Assembly (NCBI GenBank): GCA_946555345.1 | Contig: CAMNSS010000005.1 | Span: 1 to 64,000, forward strand | Length of the DNA stretch: 64,000 nt | Direction of reading: 5' to 3' | From: an uncultured Eubacterium sp. | GTDB taxonomy: Bacteria > Bacillota > Clostridia > Peptostreptococcales > Anaerovoracaceae | Shown here: positions 1 to 8,520 of the stretch, one piece after another | How the letters are laid out: each line of letters opens with the position of its first letter | Numbering within the stretch: position 1 is the stretch's first letter | Notes under the pieces: generated by a model | Seen by the model: only the letters and a program-made list of their open reading frames with translations | What the model was told of the DNA's origin: nothing | The model's database searches: none | Made by a program: the position numbers and the translations under genes

Positions 1-40
1 CCTGTGCGCCCGTCCCCAGCACCAGTATTTTCTTGCCCAT
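1..40 (-). CDS. N-terminus of a Rossmann-fold (NAD(P)-binding) protein, cut by the window edge
   Basis: Only the first 13 codons are inside the window, reading MGKKILVLGTGAQ. The hydrophobic strand followed by GTGAQ is the start of a dinucleotide-binding Rossmann fold, as in saccharopine dehydrogenase-like and other dehydrogenase families; which one cannot be told. The start was chosen because AAGGAG lies eight bases upstream (about 53-58). An ATG two codons earlier overlaps that site too closely. The gene is divergent from the CDF transporter. Confidence 0.6.
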   Translation of the reverse strand, partial: MGKKILVLGTGAQ

Positions 41-541
41 TGGTTCCATCTCCTTACTTTCTACTTTTTCGTTAAAATTAAATTGATAAAGCTTATATAA
101 TTGTACTTGAAAATGCAAAATTTCTCAATAGCCCAATCGGGTGAATCTGAAAAATATGGAATCATATATCTATTTTCGCAAAAAAGTATTATTTTCCAAC
201 AACTTAATCCGCGGCTGTTTTGTCTTTTAGATGCTCTGGCATTACCCGTATGCGATCCGTTTTTGTTTCAGCCCTGCTCGCTTTTCATTGCCGCTCCCTT
301 GCGTTTTGCATCCTTTTATTTAAGGGCTTGCCTCACTCCGCTCAGATTGCGTCTCCAGCCATTGCGTTCTGGAACACCGATTTACTGCCAGCCTGTCCGC
401 AGCTTCCTTTCCATAACCGCCGATTCCCCTGTGCCTCCGTTCTGCCTGCCCGCTCCAGCCCCGCCCTTTCCGCCGCCCATTTACGAAACGAAAAAACTAT
501 GGTACAATAAGCCGTACCGTTCCACGGAAAGGAGTGAAATT
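41..541. other. Divergent intergenic region with a pyrimidine-rich stretch
   Basis: The first 100 bases are A+T-rich and should hold the promoter of the leftward gene. From about 200 to 480 the plus strand is strongly C/T-rich. It stays open in frame with the transporter but lacks a ribosome site and recognisable protein, so it is treated as non-coding. No RNA gene is seen. Confidence 0.5.
480..508 (+). promoter_or_regulatory. Probable promoter of the CDF transporter gene
   Basis: TTTACG (480-485) and TACAAT (503-508) are separated by 17 bp and lie 34 bp ahead of the GTG start. The match to the sigma-A consensus is moderate (4/6 and 5/6). Confidence 0.45.
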
Positions 542-1450
542 GTGGATCAATCGGAGCATTTGCGCTCGGAAAAGCGCATCTTGCGAATCTCTTTTATCGG
601 AAGCCTTTTTTTCTTGCTTGCGGAATGTGCCGCCGTATTTTTCACACGTTCCCAAGCAGTCCTCATCGACTGCATCTATGACCTTGCGGATCTGGTCATG
701 CTGCTTCCGTTCATGATTCTCGTCCCCAAACTATACAAACCTGTCACGGAAAAATGGCCTTACGGCCTTTCCCAGATCGAACCGCTTTTCGTGATCATAC
801 GATGCGGTGTTTTGCTGTTGTTGGACATCCAGTTGATGATCGACAGCGTGCAGATGATCCTGGATGGAGGGCATCTCGTCAATGCGGCTACCGTCGCTTC
901 CTTTGAGTTTGCCATGGCAGTTTCCTGTATCCTCGTATATATTTTGCTGGGGCGTTTATGCAAAAAAGTGATGTCCCCTACCATGGAATCCGAGCTGTAT
1001 GTCTGGAAAGTGGACGCTTACAGCACGGCGGGCGTAGGGCTTGCCTTCCTCGTGCAGATCATCCTCCAAAGCACGCCGCTGTCGTGGATCACGCCTTATA
1101 TCGATCCGGGAATCGCTGTCGTCATGGCAATCATCCTGCTCCCAGAGCCGCTCGGCATGGTTCGCGATTCTGTCAAAAGCCTCATCCTCGCAGCGCCAGA
1201 ACCGGAACTGACCGAGCATATAAGGAAAATCGCCACAGATGCACTTTCCCAATACGGCATCCAAATCACATTCCTCGACATCATCAAAACGGGCCGCAGA
1301 ATCTGGGCTGACATTTATATTACCCAAGAAGATGATCTGCTGCGCATCAGCGCACTAAAGGCGGCGCAGGAAAAAATCCGCAACGCACTCAGCAACGAAT
1401 ATGAAAATATTTCCATTGAACTGATCCCGGAATTGACGGAAGAATCCTAG
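542..1450 (+). CDS. Cation diffusion facilitator (CDF) family transporter
   Basis: About 302 residues. A hydrophobic N-terminal half has several membrane helices. Helix 2 carries the D-x3-D pattern (DCIYDLAD) and a later helix has VDAYSTAG, where CDF proteins place metal-binding acidic/His residues. A conserved-looking loop, KWPYGLSQIEP, resembles the family HPYGHxRxE loop but lacks its histidines. The C-terminal about 90 residues form the usual cytoplasmic dimerisation domain. The family exports divalent metals (Zn, Mn, Fe, Co) by proton antiport; the substrate is unknown and the altered residues make it an atypical member. GTG at 542 is preferred because AAAGGAG ends six bases upstream. The open frame reaches back to 101, but that extension does not look like protein. 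Confidence 0.8.
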   Translation: MDQSEHLRSEKRILRISFIGSLFFLLAECAAVFFTRSQAVLIDCIYDLADLVMLLPFMILVPKLYKPVTEKWPYGLSQIEPLFVIIRCGVLLLLDIQLMIDSVQMILDGGHLVNAATVASFEFAMAVSCILVYILLGRLCKKVMSPTMESELYVWKVDAYSTAGVGLAFLVQIILQSTPLSWITPYIDPGIAVVMAIILLPEPLGMVRDSVKSLILAAPEPELTEHIRKIATDALSQYGIQITFLDIIKTGRRIWADIYITQEDDLLRISALKAAQEKIRNALSNEYENISIELIPELTEES

Positions 1451-1783
1451 CGGAAAAACCTTAATGGACTAGCCTTAACGGCAGCGTCTTTGCAGCAGCC
1501 TGGCTTGCATCCTTTTGTCCCTACGGCGGCCTGGCTTTCCCGCTCTTGGCTTTGCGGCGTTTATGCAACGCCTTGGAGCTCTGCCTTGTCTTCGTTTATT
1601 TGCCCTGCCTATGTCTGGCTGCCCAGCCTGCATCCGCATGCAACCGATTTCAACGGCCTGGCTTTCTTGCATCCGCTTGCAATCGTCTGCATCTGCCTGG
1701 CTTGCCCGCATCCGCCTATGCCTATTTGCAGCGGCCTGGCTTGCCCGCAGTTCCCAAAGCTTGCCCGCTCCGGATCTTTTCCA
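1451..1783. repeat. Degenerate short repeats between convergent genes
   Basis: This 333-bp gap between the ends of the CDF and LuxR-type genes holds at least five imperfect copies of a unit close to CGGCCTGGCTTGCCCGCATC, near 1495, 1527, 1654, 1695 and 1732. Spacing is irregular and copies differ at several positions. Open frames run through it in several phases, typical of biased repeats rather than genes. No T-tract terminator was found. Confidence 0.6.
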
Positions 1784-2791
1784 CTACGACGCCCTTTTCT
1801 CGCCATTAATCAAATGAACCAGCTCCATCCTCGTCGAAACACCGAGTTTTCCAAAGATATTGTGCATATGGCGCTTGATCGTATACTTGGATACGAATAA
1901 CTGCTCTGCGATTTCAGGATTCGTCAATCCCTCATATGCCAAAGCCAGCACCTCGCGCTCCCGCTCAGTGAGCGAATGCGTCTCCGCAATGTAATCCAGC
2001 CGCTGTTCCAAATGATCCGCAGCAGGGTTCATCGGCTCTGTTGTTTTAAAAAGCGCCGTGAAGTCTTCGCAAAAAATCAGGAGTATTGTAAGAAAATTGG
2101 TTGCAAATAGAAAAGCGGAGGTTGGATCAAACCATCTTTCCACCGCAGCATTGATATCATGAAACAGCATATAGATCACAAGGATGCAGTTCCACACCCC
2201 GTTTACCGCCAGAAGAATGGAAATCAAAACGATATAAGTCCTGCATTTCTTCTGTATCGTCTCTGCCAAAGCTTTGGCCATATGGCGGAAATTGAGATAA
2301 GTGAGCATGACAGCGATAAAAACTTCAATAAAGAGCATCGCCGTTGTCGCAAATCCGAGCTTTGCGATATAATAGCCGTCCATCAGAAAACCATATCCGA
2401 TCACCGCTAAGACAAGGCAAACGCCCGTCGCAGCAGCGGAAATATTTCGCAACGCATCACGCCCGCTGTCTTCCCGCATACTCTTTTCGCGCAGGTAAGC
2501 GTTCCAGAAATACACCTGGCCGATAAACAGGCAGATATCCGCAATCCGCATGATTGCATTGGACTGATAAGAACCCGACACAAGCTCTTGATAATCAAAA
2601 TAGAAATACAAAAAATCGATTAAAGCCGTGCAGGCCATAAAATTCCGGATCGAAGCGAGCAACGCTTTATTGCCGGAAGACCAGTGCCGAATCAGAAGCG
2701 CCGCTAGCAAGATCGCCAGAACGCCCGCAAAGCCTGCAAATATGTACATAAAAAAGAACACGCCATCGAACATCTCGTCTCCTGCCATCAT
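1784..2791 (-). CDS. Membrane-bound LuxR-type transcriptional regulator
   Basis: 335 residues. The first about 240 contain roughly seven hydrophobic segments with short loops. The last about 65 are a LuxR/GerE helix-turn-helix (LTEREREVLALAYEGLTNPEIAEQLFVSKYTIKRHM), with the usual invariant residues for DNA binding. No receiver domain is present, so a membrane sensor fused to a DNA-binding output is inferred, as in LuxR proteins of some anaerobic actinobacteria and clostridia; the ligand is unknown. ATG at 2791 has a GGAAAGG site. A second ATG at 2773, with GGAG five bases before it, is an equally good start (329 residues). The probable promoter at 3090-3118 overlaps a perfect palindrome. Confidence 0.8.
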   Translation of the reverse strand: MMAGDEMFDGVFFFMYIFAGFAGVLAILLAALLIRHWSSGNKALLASIRNFMACTALIDFLYFYFDYQELVSGSYQSNAIMRIADICLFIGQVYFWNAYLREKSMREDSGRDALRNISAAATGVCLVLAVIGYGFLMDGYYIAKLGFATTAMLFIEVFIAVMLTYLNFRHMAKALAETIQKKCRTYIVLISILLAVNGVWNCILVIYMLFHDINAAVERWFDPTSAFLFATNFLTILLIFCEDFTALFKTTEPMNPAADHLEQRLDYIAETHSLTEREREVLALAYEGLTNPEIAEQLFVSKYTIKRHMHNIFGKLGVSTRMELVHLINGEKRAS

Positions 2792-3463
2792 TTCGACCTT
2801 TCCCGCATCGCAAACTACGCCCCAAACGGCATTATCTCAAGTTCATGTGTTGCAAGCTGCGCGGTACTGCTTTCTAAGCCATACCGCTCCATGCCGTATG
2901 CCATTGCAGGCTACACCGAATTGTAAAGCACGCCCGCCGGCCAATGCCCGCACGACAGCCCGCAGATCTTTCCAAACCGCACCGCATCGCTTCCCATGCC
3001 GCATCGCATTACAAACCCTGCGATATCCCAGCCCGCATCCCAGGTTGAATCCTGCTTCCTGCACTGCAGCTTCCTATACTATAATTTCTATTATAGTATA
3101 TATGCCTAAATTTGTCGAACCAAAAAAGCAAGGCACGGCAAGACTGCACAGACAGCGGTTCTTCCAAAGCGCAATATGCCCCGCTCCGCCTGCTTCAATC
3201 CGCACGCCCAAGGTCTTGTAACGTACAATCAGCTCCCAGCGCAGCGGCCAATTTTGCAAAAAGCGGCATGACTTGCTTCTTGTCCGTCCCCGATCCGTTC
3301 TGCGGCACACGGCTGATGAGCTTTTGAACACCAATACGCTATTGCCTCCTCCCGCATAGCCAAATCCAAGGGGGCTTGCAATGCGTCGCCTTCTGGCTAT
3401 CCTCCTGTAGCAATTCCCACAAAACACGGCTCCGGTTACCGCAAAAGACAAATCTCCGGCCGC
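2792..3463. other. Long intergenic region: leader of the LuxR-type gene and decayed sequence
   Basis: No convincing gene. Bases 2840-3070 are repetitive, with recurring CATGCCGCATCGC-like words on the plus strand. On the minus strand, about 3200-3340 encodes 47 codons resembling the tail of a real protein (…GADCTLQDLGRAD), but a stop precedes it, so it may be a gene remnant downstream of the VWA gene. The promoter and palindrome at 3075-3118 are listed separately. Confidence 0.4.
3075..3118 (-). promoter_or_regulatory. Promoter with an overlapping 26-bp palindrome
   Basis: On the minus strand TCGACA (3113-3118) and TATAAT (3090-3095) are 17 bp apart. The -10 lies inside a perfect inverted repeat, TATACTATAAT-TTCT-ATTATAGTATA (3075-3100), which has operator geometry. 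The leader to the LuxR-type start would be about 290 bases. Autoregulation is only inference. Confidence 0.55.
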
Positions 3464-4654
3464 TCACCGCCCTTTCATCAGCTTATACATACCTTCTTTC
3501 AGCCCATCTATGGACAGCCGGAACATCGGGAAAACCTTCCCAATCTCAAGGAAGGATTCAGACATCCAAGCAAGGTTTTCTTCTTTTTCCTGCGGGTGAA
3601 ACCAGATAGAATGCGCATACCGTTCCCGAAACCGTCGAAACCACGTGATCCCATCGACGGGCGCGCCGCCCCAGCTTCCATACGAACTGCCAACCAGCTC
3701 GTGTACCGCCATATCAGCATCGCCGACGAAGATAACCTTATAGTCCTTTGCGATATTTTTCAGCACCCAATCCGTTTTGACCGTCTGCGCCGCATCGATC
3801 GACGGCTCCCGGTACAAGTTTTCTTCAAGGCAGTTATGAAAATAGTATATCTTCAAATCCGAAAAAGTGTTCGCCTTGTGAAGCGAATGAAACAGCAGGC
3901 TGCATAACTGTTCATAAGGGCGCATCGAGCCGCCCGAATCGATCAGCACCATCAGCTTTAAGCGGTTGCGCCTGGGCGGCTGCATCCGGATATCGAGAAT
4001 ACCCCCGCGATTGCACGTATGCGCGACCGTCCCGTGTATATCGAGTTCTTCTTCATTCGTTTCCAGCTTGCGGGACAGCTCCCGCAGCAGGCGGAACGCC
4101 ATCTGGAATTGCCTTGATTCGATGGTGCAGTCGGTACGCCAATCCCTGAACCTGCGGTCGCCTTGTGGATGTATAATGCTCTTGCCGCCAGCGCCCTGCA
4201 TCATAACGCCGCTTCCGGCTCCCGGTCCTGCACCCGCCCCCGTGAATGAGCTGTCCTTTGCAGATCCGTCCGCAACGCCCAAATTTTCAGCGCTGCCTTC
4301 TTCCTCCACCGCAAGGCGCATTTCCAGAAGCTTTGCCGCTGATTTCACGTCCAGCCCCCGCCGGTCCATATAGGATGAAAGGACCTTGCCGATCGCATCG
4401 GGATGGTGCAGCAATTCTTCCAGCTCCTTCCGCAACGCATCCGAAGCGGACGTTTTAAAATACTGATAAAACAATTCCTCGAACTTGTCCATATCGGACT
4501 CTGTTTTGACCAGCAACGTCCGGCAAAGAACAAAAAATCCTTTTAACGTCTGCCCGTGCAGCCCCATGCGCATCCCTTCAATAAGCGAAAGCCAGTCGTG
4601 AAACGTCACGCAGAACCCTCCCGCGCGGAGAAAAAGCCAAAAATCCAGAAACAT
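3464..4654 (-). CDS. VWA domain protein, CoxE-like, partner of the MoxR ATPase
   Basis: 396 residues. The C-terminal half is a von Willebrand factor A domain whose metal site begins LMVLIDSGGSM (about residues 235-244), the D-x-G-x-S variant usual in CoxE-like proteins. A Gly/Ala-rich stretch at about 120-158 (GAGAGPGAGSG) separates it from a charged helical N-terminal part. The start overlaps the stop of the MoxR gene by one base (TAATG), so the two are translationally coupled. MoxR-VWA pairs act as chaperone-like machines that mature or insert metal cofactors in client proteins; the client here is unknown. The first about 50 residues are poorly typical, and a later start is possible. Confidence 0.8.
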   Translation of the reverse strand: MFLDFWLFLRAGGFCVTFHDWLSLIEGMRMGLHGQTLKGFFVLCRTLLVKTESDMDKFEELFYQYFKTSASDALRKELEELLHHPDAIGKVLSSYMDRRGLDVKSAAKLLEMRLAVEEEGSAENLGVADGSAKDSSFTGAGAGPGAGSGVMMQGAGGKSIIHPQGDRRFRDWRTDCTIESRQFQMAFRLLRELSRKLETNEEELDIHGTVAHTCNRGGILDIRMQPPRRNRLKLMVLIDSGGSMRPYEQLCSLLFHSLHKANTFSDLKIYYFHNCLEENLYREPSIDAAQTVKTDWVLKNIAKDYKVIFVGDADMAVHELVGSSYGSWGGAPVDGITWFRRFRERYAHSIWFHPQEKEENLAWMSESFLEIGKVFPMFRLSIDGLKEGMYKLMKGR

Positions 4655-5484
4655 TACCGCAAGCCTCCGATGCTTTGCTTTATGGTTTCAAGGTCCTCAT
4701 CCTTCTTAACCAGGAAACTGAGCAAAGGAAGATCCTGCCGCAAACGATCTGTGTCAAGCCCGCTCAGCCTGAGCGCACTGATCCAGTCCAGCAGCTCGCT
4801 GGTGCTTGGCTTCTTCTTTAATTCAAAAAAGCCGCGCACATAGAAGAAGGCATCCAGCGCTTGTTCGACCAGCAGATCTTCAATGCCTGGATAGTGGGCA
4901 AGTATGATATCACGCATCAGCTCCTTTTCGGGAAACTCGATGAAGTGAAAAGCACAGCGGCGCAGGAATGCGTCCGGCAGCTCTTTTTCAGCGTTTGAGG
5001 TGATGACGACGATCGGCGGATTGTTTGCCCGGATCGTTTCGTCGGTTTCCGGGATGAAAAACTCCATGCGGTCAAGCTCCCAAAGCAAATCGTTGGGAAA
5101 TTCCAGGTCGGCCTTGTCGATTTCGTCGATAAGAAGCACGCACTGCTCCTCTGCGGCAAAAGCTTCGCCCAGCTTTCCCAGCTTAATATAACGGTTAATA
5201 TCCTCCACGCCTTCGTTTCCGAGCTGGCTGTCGTAAAGGCGGCGGACCACATCGTACTGGTAAAGGCCATCCTGCGCCTTGGTGGTGGATTTAATGCTCC
5301 ACACGATAAGCTCCTTGCCCAGGGCTTTGGCGACTGCTTCTGCCAGCGCGGTCTTGCCCGTTCCCGGCTCGCCCTTGACAAGCAGCGGTTTATTCATTTT
5401 AATCGCAATATTGACCGTCAACATCAGGTCTTCGGTTATGATATAATCGTCAGTTCCCTGGAATGGGTGAATGGCTTTCGTCAT
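4654..5484 (-). CDS. MoxR family AAA+ ATPase
   Basis: 276 residues, full length for the compact MoxR type. Walker A is GEPGTGKT (38-45), Walker B is VLLIDEID (116-123), and ITSNAEKELPDAFLRRC holds sensor 1 and the arginine finger. The C-terminal lid follows. It hydrolyses ATP to remodel a client together with the VWA protein encoded directly downstream. GGAGAGGAAACG precedes the ATG, and a promoter with 17-bp spacing lies 155 bp upstream. Confidence 0.9.
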   Translation of the reverse strand: MTKAIHPFQGTDDYIITEDLMLTVNIAIKMNKPLLVKGEPGTGKTALAEAVAKALGKELIVWSIKSTTKAQDGLYQYDVVRRLYDSQLGNEGVEDINRYIKLGKLGEAFAAEEQCVLLIDEIDKADLEFPNDLLWELDRMEFFIPETDETIRANNPPIVVITSNAEKELPDAFLRRCAFHFIEFPEKELMRDIILAHYPGIEDLLVEQALDAFFYVRGFFELKKKPSTSELLDWISALRLSGLDTDRLRQDLPLLSFLVKKDEDLETIKQSIGGLR

Positions 5485-5638
5485 CGTTTCCTCTCCTTGC
5501 TTTTCCGTTTCAGTATTTTCAATTCAATCGAACGCCAAATGGAGTTTGATCCATTTTTGTTTTTATGCCAGCGTTTTATGTACCAGACCGTATGATAAGA
5601 TTCCCTAAGGCTGATATGATAAAATTCCTCAAGACTGA

Positions 5639-5667
5639 ATTGTAGCATGGATTTTGATTTAAGACAA
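5639..5667 (-). promoter_or_regulatory. Promoter of the moxR-VWA operon
   Basis: On the minus strand TTGTCT (5662-5667) and TACAAT (5639-5644) are exactly 17 bp apart. The leader to the ATG would be about 150 bases. Nothing else is recognised between 5485 and 5638. Confidence 0.6.
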
Positions 5668-5824
5668 TGCGGGAGGGAAAAAAGAGATGAGATTATGCCA
5701 AATCTCCCATGAAAGCGACGATGAGGCAAAATAGAATTAGGGTTCTTGCTTTACTGGCCGCTAAATCTATAAAGCCTTGCTCCGAATTGATGTGAAAGGA
5801 CGGCAGGCATATCGGCAAAACCCG

Positions 5825-6107
5825 CAAACTCTGTATATTTCGCCGTTTTTACTGCAAAAATGCAGCGTTTCTAAAGGCACAAGGGCGCCATGCAAGTGAT
5901 TATCGAGAACTTATGTGCGTGTTTGCTGTATCGCAGAGAGATCCTGTATTTGTTTGTCGTATGGAAGAGTAATTTTGTATTTGTTTGCTGATATGCCCGC
6001 AAAATGCCTAAAAACCCGTATTGTTTCGCCCGCAGGGCAAAACAGTAGATGTTCAACAAAAAAACTCTGCATAAATGGCGTGGAATTTGCCATTTATGCA
6101 GAGTTTG
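5825..6107. repeat. MITE-like repeat element, copy 1 (283 bp)
   Basis: Bounded by perfect 9-bp terminal inverted repeats CAAACTCTG (5825-5833) and CAGAGTTTG (6099-6107). The right end is a strong hairpin with 18-bp arms (6062-6079 and 6089-6106) that repeats the terminal motif. A second copy with similar left and right ends lies at 26252-26497; their middles differ. It has no credible coding capacity. The family could be a non-autonomous mobile element or a structured RNA. Confidence 0.55.
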
Positions 6108-6153
6108 TAAAGTTTTTCCAGTCATTCATCCCATTTCCGGTAATCAAATTGAC

Positions 6154-6181
6154 TGCGCCCCTGCCACAAGGCAGGGGCGCA
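6154..6181 (-). terminator. Strong hairpin after nfnB
   Basis: A perfect 12-bp stem (TGCGCCCCTGCC, 6154-6165, with 6170-6181) and a 4-base loop lies 38 bp after the nfnB stop. On the minus strand it is followed by TCAATTTGATT, not a clean T-run. It may be an imperfect terminator or an mRNA 3'-end stabiliser. Confidence 0.5.
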
Positions 6182-6219
6182 CGGCATGAAGCCGCATGAA
6201 CATGAAACGTGCATTCCGT

Positions 6220-7662
6220 CTATTCGCCCAGATATTCATCGATGCTGGCGGCAGCCGTCTTGCCGGCGCCCATCGCCAGGATGACCGTGGCCGCGCCCGT
6301 TACCGCATCGCCGCCGGCAAAGATGCCTTTCCGGTTCGTGGCTGCGCCCGTATCCGTACCGATGCCCCCTCTGTCGTTGGCTTCCAAGTTTTCCGTGGTT
6401 TCCAAGATCAGCTTATTGAGCTTCGTACCGATCGCCATGATCACGCAATCCACATCCAGCACGAAATTAGAACCTTCCTTTGCCACCGGACGCCTTCTGC
6501 CGGAAGCATCCGGCTCACCCAGTTCCATTTCCACGCATTCCAATCCCGTTACATAGCCGTTTTCATCACCCACGACCGCAACAGGGTTTTTCAGAAGCTG
6601 GAAATCGATGCCCTCTTCGATCGCATGGTGGATTTCTTCCGCCCTTGCAGGAATTTCATCCATCGAACGGCGGTATACAATATAAACCTTCTCCGCACCC
6701 ATCCGCTTCGCGCATCTTGCCGCATCCATGGCAACGTTCCCGCCGCCGACGACCGCAATCCGCTTCGCTTGCTGGACAGGCGTATCATACTCAGGCAGGT
6801 ATCCTTTCATCAGGTTGATGCGGGTCAGGTATTCGTTCGCAGAGCAAACGCCCAGCAAATTTTCGCCCGGGATGTTCATAAACGACGGAAGCCCTGCGCC
6901 CGTTCCGACGAAGACCGCTTCAAAACCGTCCTCCAACAGTTCGTCTACCGTCTCGGATTTGCCGATGACCGCATTGTTGACGAACTTAACGCCTCTTTTT
7001 TCCAGCTTGCTCACTTCTGCCGCCACGATATCCTTCGGCAGCCTGAATTCAGGGATGCCGTAAGCCAGTACGCCGCCCGGCTTATGCAGGCTTTCAAATA
7101 CTGTAACCTCATAGCCCTTAGCAGACAGGTCTCCCGCGCAGGTAAGCCCCGCAGGACCTGCCCCGACGACTGCGACCTTCCTGCCATTGCTGATTACCAT
7201 ATCGCTGTCAAGCAAGGATTCGAGCGACTCATCGTCTTTCTCTATGCTGTCCAAAGCAGCCTGCGCTGCTTCTTCCTCCTGCGCGGCATGCCAGTCGGAG
7301 ACGAAGCGTTCCAGCCTGCCGATGGCGACAGGCTCGCCGTGAGCGCCCTGTACGCAGAAGCCCTCACACTGGTTTTCCTGCGGGCATACCCTGCCGCAGA
7401 TACGCGGCAGCGCATTCGTCCCGCTGATGATCTGGTACGCCTCCTCGAAATCACCTTCGGCAACCTTTGCCACAAATTCAGGAATCCTCACCATGACAGG
7501 ACAGCCCTTCGTGCAAGGCTTCTTCCTGCATTTGAGGCATCGCATGGCTTCATTGATCGCCATTTCAGCCGTGTAGCCGCCTGCAACCTCTTCAAAATTG
7601 CCCGCCCTTACGATCGGATCTTGCTCGGGCATCGGATTCTTTTCCTTTTTCAGATTAATCAT
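6220..7662 (-). CDS. nfnB: NADP-binding subunit of ferredoxin-dependent transhydrogenase (NfnB), GltA-like
   Basis: About 480 residues. N-terminal cysteines C42, C45, C50 and C54, and a second set (RICGRVCPQENQCEGFC), bind two [4Fe-4S] clusters. An FAD-binding GAGPAG motif and an NADPH-binding GGGNVAMDAARCAKR motif follow, as in the glutamate synthase small chain. Alone it would be called gltA, but it is coupled directly to an NfnA-type gene, so the bifurcating NfnAB (NADH + reduced ferredoxin with NADP) is the better call. ATG at 7662 is chosen from the AGGAGG site 11 bases upstream; it overlaps nfnA by 8 bp. A GTG at 7674 abuts that site and is unlikely. Confidence 0.85.
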   Translation of the reverse strand: MINLKKEKNPMPEQDPIVRAGNFEEVAGGYTAEMAINEAMRCLKCRKKPCTKGCPVMVRIPEFVAKVAEGDFEEAYQIISGTNALPRICGRVCPQENQCEGFCVQGAHGEPVAIGRLERFVSDWHAAQEEEAAQAALDSIEKDDESLESLLDSDMVISNGRKVAVVGAGPAGLTCAGDLSAKGYEVTVFESLHKPGGVLAYGIPEFRLPKDIVAAEVSKLEKRGVKFVNNAVIGKSETVDELLEDGFEAVFVGTGAGLPSFMNIPGENLLGVCSANEYLTRINLMKGYLPEYDTPVQQAKRIAVVGGGNVAMDAARCAKRMGAEKVYIVYRRSMDEIPARAEEIHHAIEEGIDFQLLKNPVAVVGDENGYVTGLECVEMELGEPDASGRRRPVAKEGSNFVLDVDCVIMAIGTKLNKLILETTENLEANDRGGIGTDTGAATNRKGIFAGGDAVTGAATVILAMGAGKTAAASIDEYLGE

Positions 7663-8503
7663 GGTAACGCACACCTCCTGTCAAGCGGCATATATGCGCC
7701 GCGTCTTCTGCTTCCTGCTCTTTATAGAAGGCATTTCTCCTGATCAGCTCATCCCAGTCAACCAAGCTCCCGTCAAATTCCGGACCGTCAACACAGACGA
7801 ACTTGTTCTCCCCGCCGATGATGGCCCTGCATCCGCCGCACATGCCCGTGCCGTCCACCATATAAGCCGTCAGGGAAGCAACCGACGGAATGCCGTAATC
7901 CGCCGCAATCTTGCAGACGAACTTCATCATCACAGGAGGTCCCACGGCAACGATTTCATCGTATTTGTTTCCGGCCTCGATGAGTTCCTTCAATTTATCC
8001 GTCGTAAACCCCTTTTCTCCGTAGCTGCCGTCATCCGTCGTAAGATAGAGGTGATCCGTCCCCGCTTTAAATTCGTCTTCCAAAATCACCATATCTTTAT
8101 TTTTAAATCCGGCGATCATATCCACTTTAATGCCCGCCTTATGCATACCTGTCGCCAGCGGGTAAGCCAGGGCATTTCCCGTACCGCCGCCTACCACGGC
8201 AACGCTCTTTAAGCCTTCCATCTCGGTCGGCTTGCCCAGGGGTCCTACCACATCGGCCAGCGCATCGCCTTCTTCAAGCTGATCCAGCAACATCGTGGTC
8301 CTGCCAACTGCCGCATAAATGAGATCGATCGTGCCTTTTGCGCTATCGTGTCCCGCCATCGTGAGAGGAATCCTTTCCCCGTATTCATCTGTACGCAGGA
8401 TGATAAACTGGCCTGGTTTCGCCTTGCGCGCTACCATCGGCGCATCGATGACAAGCCATGTCATCGTATCGTTCAGTTTTCTTTTGCTCACTATTTTATA
8501 CAT
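7655..8503 (-). CDS. nfnA: FAD/NAD-binding [2Fe-2S] subunit of ferredoxin-dependent transhydrogenase (NfnA)
   Basis: 282 residues of the ferredoxin-NADP reductase/dihydroorotate dehydrogenase electron-transfer family. RIPLTMAG is the flavin site, VAVVGGGTGNALAYPLA the nucleotide site, and MCGGCR…FVCVDG (C222, C225, C237) the [2Fe-2S] site. With NfnB it forms a complex that couples NADPH to ferredoxin plus NADH by flavin electron bifurcation. It lies 17 bp after PFOR with a strong AAAGGAGGG site. The location next to PFOR suggests it uses ferredoxin reduced by pyruvate oxidation. A sulfide dehydrogenase subunit is the alternative name for the same architecture. Confidence 0.87.
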   Translation of the reverse strand: MYKIVSKRKLNDTMTWLVIDAPMVARKAKPGQFIILRTDEYGERIPLTMAGHDSAKGTIDLIYAAVGRTTMLLDQLEEGDALADVVGPLGKPTEMEGLKSVAVVGGGTGNALAYPLATGMHKAGIKVDMIAGFKNKDMVILEDEFKAGTDHLYLTTDDGSYGEKGFTTDKLKELIEAGNKYDEIVAVGPPVMMKFVCKIAADYGIPSVASLTAYMVDGTGMCGGCRAIIGGENKFVCVDGPEFDGSLVDWDELIRRNAFYKEQEAEDAAHICRLTGGVRYHD

Positions 8504-8520
8504 CGAAATCCCTCCTTTCC

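Noticed and set aside
101-541. Upstream extension of the CDF transporter frame by 147 codons
   Set aside because: It is pyrimidine-rich, Pro/Leu/Cys-biased and lacks a ribosome site; GTG 542 has a good one.
1475-1900. Overlapping open frames on both strands downstream of the LuxR-type gene
   Set aside because: Open in many phases because of the short repeats; no conserved protein.
3074-3451. Minus-strand open frame of 125 codons
   Set aside because: Odd Arg/Cys-rich composition, no homology recognised and no ribosome site; a different frame in the same stretch looks more protein-like but is interrupted.
6196-7743. 515-codon plus-strand frame antisense to nfnB
   Set aside because: It is the complement of an obvious conserved gene; Arg/His-rich composition is typical of antisense frames.
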